The translations under genes were made by a program, and so were the position numbers. From DUOA01 sp012839095 (GTDB taxonomy: Bacteria > Bacillota > Clostridia > Caldicoprobacterales > DTU083): 64,000 nucleotides of DNA. Numbering within the stretch: position 1 is the first letter of the stretch; the number at the start of each line of letters is the position of its first letter. Of this stretch, positions 51,400-60,602 are shown piece by piece. Where the stretch lies: the NCBI GenBank assembly GCA_050951505.1, contig JBMNJE010000011.1:744001-808000 (forward strand), written 5' to 3'. Under the pieces are notes generated by a model. That model made no database searches and was not told the origin of the DNA. It saw nothing but the letters and a program-made list of their open reading frames with translations.

Positions 51400-52417
51400 A
51401 GCTTTCTCCCCATCGTGCGTTAGGTTTGTAGTGGAATAGCTCCTTTGGAAGAACTATATACCTATCATTTTTGACTGCCGATAAATCCTTCCAGGCCGGA
51501 TTTTTTTCTATCCCATCCTTTAAGGCTTGTATTGCCTTTTCGCTGTCTCCCATTGTTACTACAAAAATATAATCCGGATCTTCCAGAATAATTTCTTCAA
51601 TGCTTAAATCTTCTAATAAAGTCTCATGCTTTGAAGCTATATTTTCAGTCCCTAATTCATCCAGAATTCTGCAGGCAAAATTATCATCATCTTTAGCCTT
51701 AGCCCCGCTGGAAAACGCACGTATAAATAAAATTTTAGGATTATTCTGATTTTGGGTCCTTGACAGAACTTCTTCAATTTGTTCCTCTACCGCTAATCCA
51801 TTTTTTTCGTATAACTCCTGATTTCCTGTCATATCTGTGCATACCTTAAGCATATCCAGATATTCCTCGAAATGTTCTACCTTAAAAAATGCATGACATA
51901 TATCGGATTTTTCGAGGGTTTCTGAAATCTTCACATGGTTTTCTACATCAGGGGAAAGCAGAACAAAATCCGGGGAGAGGGCTATTACTTCTTCCAGATT
52001 TGGATCTTTAATAGTTCCAACTATTTTAGTCTCCGGAGGCAGATCCATGTTTCTTTGACTAATTACATCATCTGTTACCCCAACCAGTTCCCCTCCAGCC
52101 AAAATCCAAGTTTCAGCATAGGAGCCAACAAGAGATACTACCCTCTGAGGCTTTTCATTCAAATTAACGGTATTCCCCAAAGAATCTGTAAAGCTGTAAT
52201 AATATTCGTCACCTACATTAGTTACATCATCAGAATCAGATACAATATCAACCTTTGATTCATCATCGGCCATAGAATCTGACTGCGTTATACATCCTGT
52301 AAGCACTTGTGCAAGCAAGCTTACTATAAGCAGCACAGAAAATACTTTTGCTGCTGTTCTTAAGTTTCTGCTTCCATAGTGATTGTTAAATTTTCTACTT
52401 TTGAATACAATATACAT
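51356..52417 (-). CDS. ABC importer substrate-binding lipoprotein (FecB/BtuF type)
   Basis: A 353-residue extracellular lipoprotein. A signal peptide with basic residues and a hydrophobic core ends in LTGC, the lipobox. The mature part has the helical-backbone metal-receptor plan: QRVVSLVGSYAETWILAGGE, DDVISQRNMDLPPETKIVG, PNLEEVIALSPDFVLLSPD, and the end ERYIV-type NDRYIVLPKELFHYKPNARW. The ligand (siderophore, haem, cobalamin or oxyanion) cannot be read from the sequence. ATG 52417 has AAGGA 9 bases upstream; the ATG at 52426 is too close to that site. A copy of the LysR dyad lies 86 bases upstream. Confidence 0.9.
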   Translation of the reverse strand: MYIVFKSRKFNNHYGSRNLRTAAKVFSVLLIVSLLAQVLTGCITQSDSMADDESKVDIVSDSDDVTNVGDEYYYSFTDSLGNTVNLNEKPQRVVSLVGSYAETWILAGGELVGVTDDVISQRNMDLPPETKIVGTIKDPNLEEVIALSPDFVLLSPDVENHVKISETLEKSDICHAFFKVEHFEEYLDMLKVCTDMTGNQELYEKNGLAVEEQIEEVLSRTQNQNNPKILFIRAFSSGAKAKDDDNFACRILDELGTENIASKHETLLEDLSIEEIILEDPDYIFVVTMGDSEKAIQALKDGIEKNPAWKDLSAVKNDRYIVLPKELFHYKPNARWGESYEYIAKILFPGEFE

Positions 52418-52502
52418 CTTATTCATTCCTTGTGGTTGGTCTACTTTACTTATATCATATTACTTAAGCTGTATATTGTAAAATATAATTATATAATATT
52501 TT

Positions 52503-52521
52503 TAATAGGTATTGCCTATGT
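52503..52521. promoter_or_regulatory. Second copy of the LysR-type dyad, upstream of the ABC importer
   Basis: TAATAGG-TATTG-CCTATGT matches the 45495-45513 dyad at 16 of 19 positions, with ATAGG/CCTAT arms kept and the same 5-base centre length. The nearest coding start is that of the binding protein, 86 bases away. Confidence 0.6.
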
Positions 52522-52607
52522 ATTAACTTATCAGAAATTTTAGCACTCCTAATTAATGCATTTTATTAACATAAATTTATATGAGTCTATGAAAAAGGTT
52601 TTGAAGT

Positions 52608-54131
52608 TCATTTATTTGCTATGAAATATCTTTTTACAAAGAACTTCATAAGGTCATCGGGCTGTTCTCTTACATACTCGGGTTTGTCACCAAATACCAT
52701 GGCATACGGATTCTCAGGGGTATAAGGCTCCCAATGCGGCATATCTTCGCCTGTTGAGTCCTTTCCATTGGGGTCTCCGGAACGGATAAAGTTTGCCCAG
52801 TAGTTGCACATCATTCTTGCAAGATCATAGTGCTTGCCTACAAATGGCCTCCAACACTTGGCAAGTGTCTCGAAGAAAAACCACAGATCTGCTGAATGAA
52901 ATGTTCCTGGATTATCCCAGCCCGGTATCTCAGCGTCAAAATTATAGTAATACAGCGGTGTATTGGCACCTGTATCAAAGTTAGCCTGACCAGCAACACG
53001 TATTGCATATTCAATGACTCTTACAGAGGCTCTCTTTATTACCTCTTCTATACTGCCCGATTCAGCTCCACATAGCTTTAGAAATTCATCAGCATCATCG
53101 CCAAACATTTCTGAGGCCATTTCTTTAAACTCATCTATGGTTTTAACCTCCGGAAAACTGTAGAACTCAGACGATGTGTGACCTAAAAGCACTGGTACCA
53201 TCAAACGCTTGTTTTCAATGAAAAGCCTAAAGGCATCTCCCAGGATGAATCGATTATCTATGACGGGACTCCAATATGCCCTGTATTCCAAAGCTTTGAT
53301 GCGAATGTACTCAGCATCCAGGCTGCGCGCTTCCGCAAGGGAACTTACTCCTAAAAATTCAAAGAATTTAACTCCGGCCTGTTCTGCTTCGGATAAGGCT
53401 TTTCCGCTTCCCGGTATACGATGATTCTTGTAAACGCCGGTAAAGATTCCGCTTTGTACTATTGCCTTCTGAAACAGCCCCTCATTTTGAGGTGAAGTCA
53501 GCTGATGCATTACACTTCCTCCACCGGCAGACTGTCCTCCAATTGTAATATTATCCGGATCACCGCCAAACGCTGCAATGTTGTGCCTTACCCATTGAAT
53601 GCCGGCACGCTGATCCAAAAGACCGAAGTTAGCCGGAGCATCAGGTGCTTCCGCTGTTATTTCAGGATGGCATAAAAAGCCGAAAATATTCAAGCGATAA
53701 TTGACCGTTACTACAACTATTCCCCTGCGGGCAATCCGTTCTCCATCAAATTCCATCTCCGATGTATAACCATACTGAAAACCCCCGCCGAAAAACCATA
53801 CAAAAACCGGAAGCTTTTCATCGCTGCTGCATGCCGGTGTCCAGACATTCAGATAAAGATTATCCTCATCCATCGGAATATTTGGATCCACATGCCATTC
53901 CCGGGCATAGAAGTCATTCTTGCTCAGCCCTGGTGTTGCCTGCATGGATATCGGAGCAAACGCAAAAGCTTGTAGAGTACCTTCCCAGTCATCTGCAGGT
54001 TGGGGAGCACGCCATCGATTTTCACCAACAGGCGGTGCAGCAAAGGGAATGCCCTTAAAGGCTGTTATCCTCGGATCTGCTGCCGGCAGGCCTTGGATAA
54101 AGCCATTTTCCACTTTTACCTTTCTCATCAT
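52608..54131 (-). CDS. Carboxylesterase type B
   Basis: A 507-residue esterase of the type B carboxylesterase/para-nitrobenzyl esterase family. It starts KVENGFIQG and contains FKGIPFAAPPVGENRWRAPQ, EDNLYLNVWTP, FVWFFGGGFQYGY (oxyanion hole), and the nucleophile GGQSAGGGSV. The Glu and His of the triad lie later (HTSSEFYSFP region and TFHSADLWFFF). No signal peptide is seen, so it is cytoplasmic. GGAGGAG lies 9 bases before the first ATG. It is transcribed alone; the natural ester is unknown. Confidence 0.92.
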   Translation of the reverse strand: MMRKVKVENGFIQGLPAADPRITAFKGIPFAAPPVGENRWRAPQPADDWEGTLQAFAFAPISMQATPGLSKNDFYAREWHVDPNIPMDEDNLYLNVWTPACSSDEKLPVFVWFFGGGFQYGYTSEMEFDGERIARRGIVVVTVNYRLNIFGFLCHPEITAEAPDAPANFGLLDQRAGIQWVRHNIAAFGGDPDNITIGGQSAGGGSVMHQLTSPQNEGLFQKAIVQSGIFTGVYKNHRIPGSGKALSEAEQAGVKFFEFLGVSSLAEARSLDAEYIRIKALEYRAYWSPVIDNRFILGDAFRLFIENKRLMVPVLLGHTSSEFYSFPEVKTIDEFKEMASEMFGDDADEFLKLCGAESGSIEEVIKRASVRVIEYAIRVAGQANFDTGANTPLYYYNFDAEIPGWDNPGTFHSADLWFFFETLAKCWRPFVGKHYDLARMMCNYWANFIRSGDPNGKDSTGEDMPHWEPYTPENPYAMVFGDKPEYVREQPDDLMKFFVKRYFIANK

Positions 54132-54216
54132 GGCTAAAATCTCCTCCCAAATATTAATGCTATATAAGGTTTACTTCATACCATAAACTCTTCCAGGTTT
54201 CTCCCTTGCATTTATT

Positions 54217-55539
54217 TTATTTCTTATGAATCAGGCGCAATGTTTCCTCCATAGCGTCACGAGCGGGAACCTGTAGATCCGGAAGAAGCGGCAGATCGGA
54301 CTTGGTTGCGTCTGGCCGTATAAAATACTTGTAGGACACGGTGAAGGCAAGCCGTGCGTTCGGCGTCTGAAAATACAGGATATCTCCGTAGGAAGAGGGC
54401 ATATTTCCAGGAATCTCTCCAACCACCGTACATAATCCGTTATCCGAAAGCAGCGTCGCAAAGTCCATAGCTGCGCTAAAACTGTCCGTGCCGGTCAGTA
54501 CATATACATCTCCCGAAAACATATACTCAGCTTGCTGATTTTTCAGCTGCCTTGTTTGGTTTTTCCATATAACCGGGCCGAAACGCACATTGGAACTTCC
54601 TACTTCATAACTCTCCACTGGAAGGTAACGAATAAACTCGTTGGCAACCAGTGAATTACCGCCGGAATTGCCTCTCAGGTCAAGGATAACACTGTGAACC
54701 CCTCCATCCAGCACAGATGTGAAGAAATTTTTCAACGCAGTCTTGTAGGTTTTGTCATAGATGCATTGACGAAGGGTGAAAATACCGATGCCGGATTCTT
54801 TATCTATAGAATAGTCATAGAAGGGCTCCGTTTCTACCGGTAAAGTTGTTGTATTCTCCTCTAGTGTAAAAGCCTTATTGATGACGCGTCCATTATTTTG
54901 CCGCTCCAGAGATATCTCAACCTCCCGCTCTGCGCTTATTCCTACAAAAGCAAGGTAATCGCTGCGATTGATGCGCGAGGCAAAAGAATGACGAGCCCAG
55001 GCGTCAAGCTCATAGGAATATTGATCCTGGAATCGTTGGTAAAGCCGGTCAACCGAAACACCGCTTATCTTTTTAACAGTATAACCGTCATATTCACCAC
55101 CTGAGCAAATCAAGCGCTGCCCTTCCCATGAAAATAGTAAAGGCAGACTTTTTGTATCCTCATAGTACGCCCGTACTGTTGTATGGGCGTCGCCAAGGTA
55201 TGCAAGAACCCGAGAAGCACTTTGCCACAGCGACAGGGCTGTAAGCTCTGTCGATTCGGAGAGTTCTGCATACTCCTGCTCATATGCAATCTGAACCGCC
55301 TCAGGCAGGCCGGATATACAAGCCGGATGGCGTTCCCTCAGGCGATCGACTATAAACTTCAAATCCTCTGCAGCCTGCATTCCGGTAAGGACGGTATCAA
55401 GCTTCTTGGATTGCTCAAACGATCTTACCGTTCCCCGGTAAGGATCGAGCCATATCCGCCATACTCCATATAGTGCAATAGCACATATAACAAAAATGCA
55501 AATAAAAATCCTTATATGGTTGCTCCATTTCTTTTTCAT
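54217..55539 (-). CDS. Membrane-anchored S41 family peptidase-like protein
   Basis: A 440-residue protein with one N-terminal membrane anchor (about 8-28) and an extracellular S41 peptidase domain. The core shows VILDLRGNSGGNS followed by VYVLTGTDSFSAAMDFATLL, where the Ser of the tail-specific protease fold lies, then VVGEIPGNMPSSYGD. It has no recognisable PDZ domain, so it differs from CtpA. Such proteins process or degrade exported polypeptides. It is alone in its transcription unit as far as can be seen. Confidence 0.85.
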   Translation of the reverse strand: MKKKWSNHIRIFICIFVICAIALYGVWRIWLDPYRGTVRSFEQSKKLDTVLTGMQAAEDLKFIVDRLRERHPACISGLPEAVQIAYEQEYAELSESTELTALSLWQSASRVLAYLGDAHTTVRAYYEDTKSLPLLFSWEGQRLICSGGEYDGYTVKKISGVSVDRLYQRFQDQYSYELDAWARHSFASRINRSDYLAFVGISAEREVEISLERQNNGRVINKAFTLEENTTTLPVETEPFYDYSIDKESGIGIFTLRQCIYDKTYKTALKNFFTSVLDGGVHSVILDLRGNSGGNSLVANEFIRYLPVESYEVGSSNVRFGPVIWKNQTRQLKNQQAEYMFSGDVYVLTGTDSFSAAMDFATLLSDNGLCTVVGEIPGNMPSSYGDILYFQTPNARLAFTVSYKYFIRPDATKSDLPLLPDLQVPARDAMEETLRLIHKK

Positions 55540-55616
55540 ACTCAGACTCTGCTTTCTTTTAATAAACCATAATAACCAACGAATATAATAGCAGAAGCCT
55601 GCTATTACATCTGATG

Positions 55617-57014
55617 TTATACTTGCTTCTTTATAAATATGTTAGCAAATTCTATAAACTCCAGTCTATCACAATTTTTAAGGTTATAAATTAGTACATC
55701 GTCATATGAACGGCTTTTAATCGCGCTTATTATATCCTCTTCCTTAGCGTATGAGATCCCTTGGTCCTTAATCACTTTAAAGGCCAGTTCGCAGCATATG
55801 GGCATAATCTGCTGCTCAAATTTGGAACAGATCTGTCTGATTCTTTCGCGGGAAAGCTCATAGTAATCTGCTATTTCCTGGAATGTCTGCCCACTGGCCC
55901 TCTTTTTGTAATATTCATATTCTCTTGTATCTTTGTATGTCTCAAATACATGTTCAGCGAATTCTTCCAGTGGCAGCCTGAGACTTCCAAGCCTTTTACA
56001 AAGTATCTTATGGTATCTGACACCTATATGTTCCTTGATAACATGATCAGGTTCCTCAGCCAACTCTGATAGGTTATCATAACCCTCATCCCGAAGCTTA
56101 CACACTAATTGGTTGGATATACCAATGTTGGTTAGTACGTCAACAGGCAGTCTTCTATTTGTTTCATGAATAAACCCAAGTGAATAATGCGCATGCAATG
56201 GTCCTGATTGCTGAGCGCTATAACTACTTGCTTCATCATATGCCCAGTTCCCGGACAGGATATCTTTATACCTGCTGCGTACCTTATCAAGTTTACCTAC
56301 ACCAAATCCAGGTATGTTCATCAGGCAACTGAAATCAAACTTACTCAAATCACCGATAGTACATATATTGTTATACTCGCAATATCTTCTGAACAATTTG
56401 AAGATGTTTTCATGAAAAGCATCTTCAATGATCAGTGAGCTGTACTCTTCCATGATTTCTGCTTGAATTGAATTATCATCTATACCAGTTTCCGCCTTTT
56501 TTATTCCGGAAATTGTTTCACTATATTTATCTCGTACTTTTTGAAGTTTTCTATGTCCAAATCCGAATATATTAAGAAGGCTGTCAAAATCGAACCCCTT
56601 GAGGTCTCCTATAGTATATATTTCGTTATCTATGCAGTGCTCCCTGAACATGTTAAATATGTTCTCATGAAAGACACTCTCTATAGCTATGGATTCTGTA
56701 TCACTAATATTCTGATTCTGTTCTTTCCACTCCAGCAGCCATGTATTAATGTCCCTGTATAACTCGGTGAACTCTTGCAGTTTCTTTCTTCCTACGCTGC
56801 GAATTTTAATAAGGTGGTTTTTCTCGTATGCAGCAGTAAATTCTCCTATCGTTATTATTCCATTGGTTGTAAGGCGATTAATCAGACGCTGATTTTTTGT
56901 AAATCGTCTGATTAATAAAGCTCCGATTCCTGAAGATAAAACAAGTGCTCCACACCTATTGCATGAGGTGTTTTTATCAACATGATTGCTGCAAATATGA
57001 CAAATACTCTTCAT
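55617..57014 (-). CDS. Zinc-ribbon, helix-hairpin-helix-repeat and sigma-region-4-like DNA-binding protein
   Basis: A 465-residue protein that I cannot match to a named family. It begins with a zinc ribbon (CHICSNHVDKNTSCNRCG). At least four segments resemble the RNA polymerase alpha C-terminal/helix-hairpin-helix unit, for example IYTIGDLKGFDFDSLLNIFG with FGHRKLQKVRDKY, CTIGDLSKFDFSCLMNIPGF, and ISNQLVCKLRDEGYDNLSEL. Near the C-terminus GQTFQEIADYYELSRERIRQ looks like the -35-binding helix-turn-helix of sigma region 4. ATG 57014 has AGAGG upstream. A role in nucleic-acid binding or transcription is inferred; it is cytoplasmic and has no partner gene nearby. Confidence 0.75.
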   Translation of the reverse strand: MKSICHICSNHVDKNTSCNRCGALVLSSGIGALLIRRFTKNQRLINRLTTNGIITIGEFTAAYEKNHLIKIRSVGRKKLQEFTELYRDINTWLLEWKEQNQNISDTESIAIESVFHENIFNMFREHCIDNEIYTIGDLKGFDFDSLLNIFGFGHRKLQKVRDKYSETISGIKKAETGIDDNSIQAEIMEEYSSLIIEDAFHENIFKLFRRYCEYNNICTIGDLSKFDFSCLMNIPGFGVGKLDKVRSRYKDILSGNWAYDEASSYSAQQSGPLHAHYSLGFIHETNRRLPVDVLTNIGISNQLVCKLRDEGYDNLSELAEEPDHVIKEHIGVRYHKILCKRLGSLRLPLEEFAEHVFETYKDTREYEYYKKRASGQTFQEIADYYELSRERIRQICSKFEQQIMPICCELAFKVIKDQGISYAKEEDIISAIKSRSYDDVLIYNLKNCDRLEFIEFANIFIKKQV

Positions 57015-57114
57015 CTTCTTACCTCTCAATAGTTTTCCTGTATTTTATTACGTAATGTATGTCCAGTAAAAAACGGAATAAGCAATTACCCCCGATATGT
57101 GCCGATCAGTGTTT

Positions 57115-57219
57115 TTAATGTCTTTTAACAATTGTTTCTTCCTTTTCAGTCCAATTCTTCTCATCCAATAAAGCCGGTATCAGCTTTAAGACGTAAATAA
57201 ACTGTTTTTTCAAATGCAT
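57115..57219 (-). pseudogene. Remnant of a YciI-like (YCII domain) gene
   Basis: A 34-codon frame reads MHLKKQFIYVLKLIPALLDE and then KNWTEKEETIVKRH before TAA at 57115-57117. This matches the first third of YCII-domain proteins. The rest is missing. TTG 57213 (5 bases after AAGGTG) would be the original start. The 57030-57336 interval contains nothing else that I can support. Confidence 0.6.
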
Positions 57220-57336
57220 CACCTTTTCCAATCATTCCAATTATTTGGTTTTTTACTTATCTATTTTATCATATAACAACTATAAATAAAGTATTTAAGT
57301 ATAGCTGTAATCCATCACAAATATTCTTTATCAGAA

Positions 57337-57585
57337 TTATAAGCAATTCCATTGATGCCTTTTCAAATCCACATGTGTTCCATCCTTCATGCGGACACCT
57401 TCGTTCTGCAACAGCATCTTTTGCTCAAGCCACCCAGGTGCCAGCCTGCCGGAATAATTCACTACTCTGTGACATGGATAGCTGCCATAACGCTGAGCCA
57501 TACTCAGAACTTTTCCAACAAGCCGTGAGTTGTTGGCACATCCGATCAAGCTCGCTATCCGGCCATATGTAATACTCCTTTGAAA
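57337..57585 (-). pseudogene. N-terminally truncated MGMT/alkyltransferase-like gene
   Basis: The frame reads ITYGRIASLIGCANNSRLVG, then KVLSMAQRYGSYPCHRVVNY with the alkyl-acceptor PCHR motif, then GRLAPGW and a tail with KDGTHVDLKRHQW. This is the DNA-binding domain of O6-methylguanine methyltransferase-like proteins. A TAA stands 5 codons before the ITYGRI segment, and no ATG, GTG or TTG with a ribosome site gives the missing 15-20 N-terminal residues. The only in-frame start, TTG 57549, would cut into the fold. So it looks like a remnant, though the active Cys is retained. Confidence 0.6.
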
Positions 57586-57686
57586 TTACACATTTCCAGA
57601 TAAATTCACAAAATATACAAGATGAGATCCTATAAATTATATCATAAAAAAGTTTTTATTCCACGCTTCATATCGGAAGCGCGATC

Positions 57687-57720
57687 AAAAAAAGGGCCGG
57701 TTTTTTTGAACCAGCCCTTT
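57687..57720 (-). terminator. Terminator of the formamidase operon
   Basis: On the minus strand AAAGGGC-T-GGTT pairs with AACC-G-GCCCTTT, followed by more T. It lies about 10 bases after the formamidase stop codon. Confidence 0.85.
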
Positions 57721-57730
57721 AACTTTACCT

Positions 57731-58636
57731 TTACACGGACTCTATCAGCTTCTGCGTAGGTATCACATACTTGGGAATTGCTGCTCTTGCAGTAATCTTG
57801 GGATCCACTACCTGTGATATTTTCAAATCAACCGATAGGCTTGCCATAATATAAGCATCTTCCCACTCTATCCCCAGACTGTCTTTAATATGATTTACAG
57901 CTTGAGAAGCTGCTTCATATACTGCCGCATCCAGATCATCTCCTGAAGCAATAACCATGGTATATTCATCGGTCTCCACCAAAGGCCATTTGGTTGCTTT
58001 TCCTTTTATCAAATCTACTTCAAGAACAACCTCTGCAGGAACTTCCAGTCCTGTGAAACAAATCTCACCGTCTCCCATAATAGCGTGACAATCGCCTAAT
58101 GCTAATAAAGCGCCTTCCTGTTTAACCGGAAGGTATAATGTGGAACCAGCTTTGATATCCGTGGTATCCATATTGCCGCCGTGCTTCCATGGGCTGTCAG
58201 TTGCCCATTGTCCCTCTTCATCAGATGGTGCAACCCCTATAACGCCAATCATCGGTCTGATTGGCAGCTTGACCCCATGGAATTCAGCGTGCCCGTTTTC
58301 GATATTTAGTACCCTGATTATGGGCTTGGTAACCTGGTCTCCAAGGACGCCTTCATTTGGAACAACTGCTGCTACTCCTTTATCTTTAACATCTATGCTG
58401 ACAATTTTTACTTTCAATAGGTCACCAGGTTCAGCACCTTCCACATATATGGGTCCCGTAGCTGGATTCAATCTGTCATAATCAATTTCAGTCAAGATCT
58501 GTTCCTCACTGGTTACCTGCTGATAAAAACAATCATTGGTCTCTACTTTAATCGTATCGCCTGCTGAAACAGTTGTTACTGCTTTCATACTTGGCGAAAA
58601 CTTATAAATAACTTTATCGCCCGGAACTATCTTCAC
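57731..58636 (-). CDS. Acetamidase/formamidase family protein
   Basis: A 301-residue amidase of the FmdA/AmdA family that would release ammonia from formamide or acetamide-like amides. Seen: NDCFYQQVT early, NPATGPIYVEGAEPGDLLKV, TDSPWKHGGNMDTTDIKAGS (the conserved HGGN-D metal region), and LGDCHAIMGDGEICFTGLEV, which is a hallmark of the family. GTG 58636 lies 6 bases after GGAGGTG and is the start; the frame upstream of it is not conserved. It is the second gene after an amino acid permease, 51 bases apart, so amide or amino acid uptake followed by deamidation is a reasonable inference. Confidence 0.88.
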   Translation of the reverse strand: MKIVPGDKVIYKFSPSMKAVTTVSAGDTIKVETNDCFYQQVTSEEQILTEIDYDRLNPATGPIYVEGAEPGDLLKVKIVSIDVKDKGVAAVVPNEGVLGDQVTKPIIRVLNIENGHAEFHGVKLPIRPMIGVIGVAPSDEEGQWATDSPWKHGGNMDTTDIKAGSTLYLPVKQEGALLALGDCHAIMGDGEICFTGLEVPAEVVLEVDLIKGKATKWPLVETDEYTMVIASGDDLDAAVYEAASQAVNHIKDSLGIEWEDAYIMASLSVDLKISQVVDPKITARAAIPKYVIPTQKLIESV

Positions 58637-58687
58637 TTGGTACACCTCCCATGTCAAATTTCATATTACTGTAACTGTGCAAAAGAA

Positions 58688-60079
58688 TCATGTACCAGTT
58701 AATAAATCTTCTTCAACCTTATCCCTATCTTCCGGAGTCAAGGCTATCAATTCGTATTCTTCAGGATGCTTTTTCCTGTAAGCGTCCATTATGAGGTTTA
58801 AAGCTATTCCTATCAGGAAGTATATCCCAAGGGATATGTAACCGTTCAAATCCAGCTCTAAACATGAACCAATTATAATCCATATACCTACCAGTACACC
58901 AATAATCATGAGCCATTCTCCGCCAGGTGCCTTATACGGTCTTTCCCAGCCAGGTTGCTTTCTTCTTAAAACTATAACGTTTAAGCAGCATAAGCCATAG
59001 ACTACCCCTGCAGCTATGCAGGACACAGCATAAATATACTGAACCCAGTTGGTGCCTGTGAACAGAATGAAGAATATTGAGAATAACAGTACGAATAGGT
59101 TTGCAATATAAGGCTGACCATACTTGTTTAATCTAGTTAAGAACTTAGGCAGTTGGTTCAGTTGGGCAGCTCCGTATAAAACTCTTGCAGAAGAAGTCCA
59201 GAATCCCATCAATGTTGTCAACGCATGCAAAACGCCGGCAACAATAGCTGCAATAGCCAGTATTCCGGGCAAACCATATTTTGAAATCAGTTCAGGTTCA
59301 GGCATAGACATACCTGCAATGTCGCCCCAGGGAGCCAGACCGGCCATGGCAAACACTACGAAACAATACAATAATGCCGGTATAAACAACGCAGAAAGAA
59401 TAACCTTCCACATTTGCCCTGCCTTGAATTTGGTTTCTTCGATCATGGTAGGCGTCATCTCAAAACCGATAAATTTTAACGAAAAAACTGCAAATGCAAT
59501 GAAGATCCCTCTGAAGCCGTTAGGGAACAGCCCGCCGTGTTGAGATATGTTGGCATAGGACCAATGTCCGCTTCCAAACAGTGCCAGTGCTACAATTACA
59601 GAGATTATAACCATGGAAAAGAAAAATATTGTTGCCAATGTGCCCGTCAAGCCGATCTTAAAATTAGAAATAACATACCAGAGAAATACTATTATAATTG
59701 CCACTATTGTAGTTGCTTCGGGCGGTATTGGTACAAACCAATTTATTGCTGTAATGAATATAAAAGCCATCAATGGCGGTTCTACAATTTGTATCAGGAA
59801 CATCATCCACTGTGAAGCCCATCCTGCTCTGTGCCCAAAGGCATTTGTTGTCCAAATGTCTACCGATGATGCAAAGGGCAGCATAGCTGTCAGCTCTGCA
59901 AAAGCCAGCCCTACTGGAATCAGCAATATGGCCAGAATTGGGAATACAATCGCTCCGCCGGCTCCGGTAACCGAGAACCAATATGGAGCTTCTGCCAGCC
60001 AGCCTCCTATTACTGCACCAGCGGCAATGGATACCATATGTAGAAAAGTTAACTCTCTCCTAAGCTTCTTTTCCGGCAT
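58688..60079 (-). CDS. APC superfamily amino acid permease
   Basis: A 463-residue permease with about twelve helices. The first helix carries SIAAGAVIGGWLAEAP, the typical unwound Gly motif of APC transporters. FIAFAVFSLKFIGFEMTPTM corresponds to helix 6, the substrate site, and PYKAPGG is the family's C-terminal motif (WERPYKAPGGEW). AAAGGAGG precedes the ATG. It is co-transcribed with the formamidase gene downstream. The substrate may be an amino acid, amine or amide. Confidence 0.9.
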   Translation of the reverse strand: MPEKKLRRELTFLHMVSIAAGAVIGGWLAEAPYWFSVTGAGGAIVFPILAILLIPVGLAFAELTAMLPFASSVDIWTTNAFGHRAGWASQWMMFLIQIVEPPLMAFIFITAINWFVPIPPEATTIVAIIIVFLWYVISNFKIGLTGTLATIFFFSMVIISVIVALALFGSGHWSYANISQHGGLFPNGFRGIFIAFAVFSLKFIGFEMTPTMIEETKFKAGQMWKVILSALFIPALLYCFVVFAMAGLAPWGDIAGMSMPEPELISKYGLPGILAIAAIVAGVLHALTTLMGFWTSSARVLYGAAQLNQLPKFLTRLNKYGQPYIANLFVLLFSIFFILFTGTNWVQYIYAVSCIAAGVVYGLCCLNVIVLRRKQPGWERPYKAPGGEWLMIIGVLVGIWIIIGSCLELDLNGYISLGIYFLIGIALNLIMDAYRKKHPEEYELIALTPEDRDKVEEDLLTGT

Positions 60080-60260
60080 AGATCAAAACCTCCTTTTTTA
60101 CATTCCCACAAAAGATTTTCACTGTTAACATCAACGCTTATTATACTTTTTGCCCTGATTTTTCTACTTCCATATGTATTCTCCCCCCTTGAATTCAAAT
60201 ATGCCCTCTAAAGGGATTAAGCCTTCCTTTATATGACTCATTTCAGGAGATCAACAATTT

Positions 60261-60278
60261 TGTTTCATCCCTGAAACA
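60261..60278. promoter_or_regulatory. Inverted repeat upstream of the permease-formamidase operon
   Basis: TGTTTCA and TGAAACA form perfect 7-bp arms around TCCC. The 60080-60602 interval otherwise shows no supported gene. A 10-codon frame (MEVEKSGQKV, start about 60175, minus strand) with a GGGGGGAG site upstream lies between this repeat and the permease and could be a leader peptide, but support is thin. Confidence 0.4.
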
Positions 60279-60602
60279 TGCCCTGGCTCGTTATAGTTTT
60301 TACAGCTGTCTTCGTGTCAAGGGATAGAATCAGTATGCGCAAAACTAGTAATCTTAATGAAAAATTCAAATGTAGCTAATATAGTTGTTAATTTGCAATA
60401 GAGATTGTTCCAACTCTTCGTCAATTCCTGGCATGTGGATAAATAGAAGTAAATGAAATGTTAGAATGTTACTGCGACTCATGTATCTGATTATCATGAT
60501 ACAAGAATAGTATATGTATGTCAATATATTCCATTATATTGATATATGAAAAGAAGCTGCTGCCTATATGTTGATCGAAGCAGTCCATAGCCATGTGGAT
60601 TG

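Noticed and set aside
60281..60310. TGGCTC-like sequence as a sigma-54 promoter near the dyad at 60261
   Set aside because: No matching GC element at the required distance on either strand.
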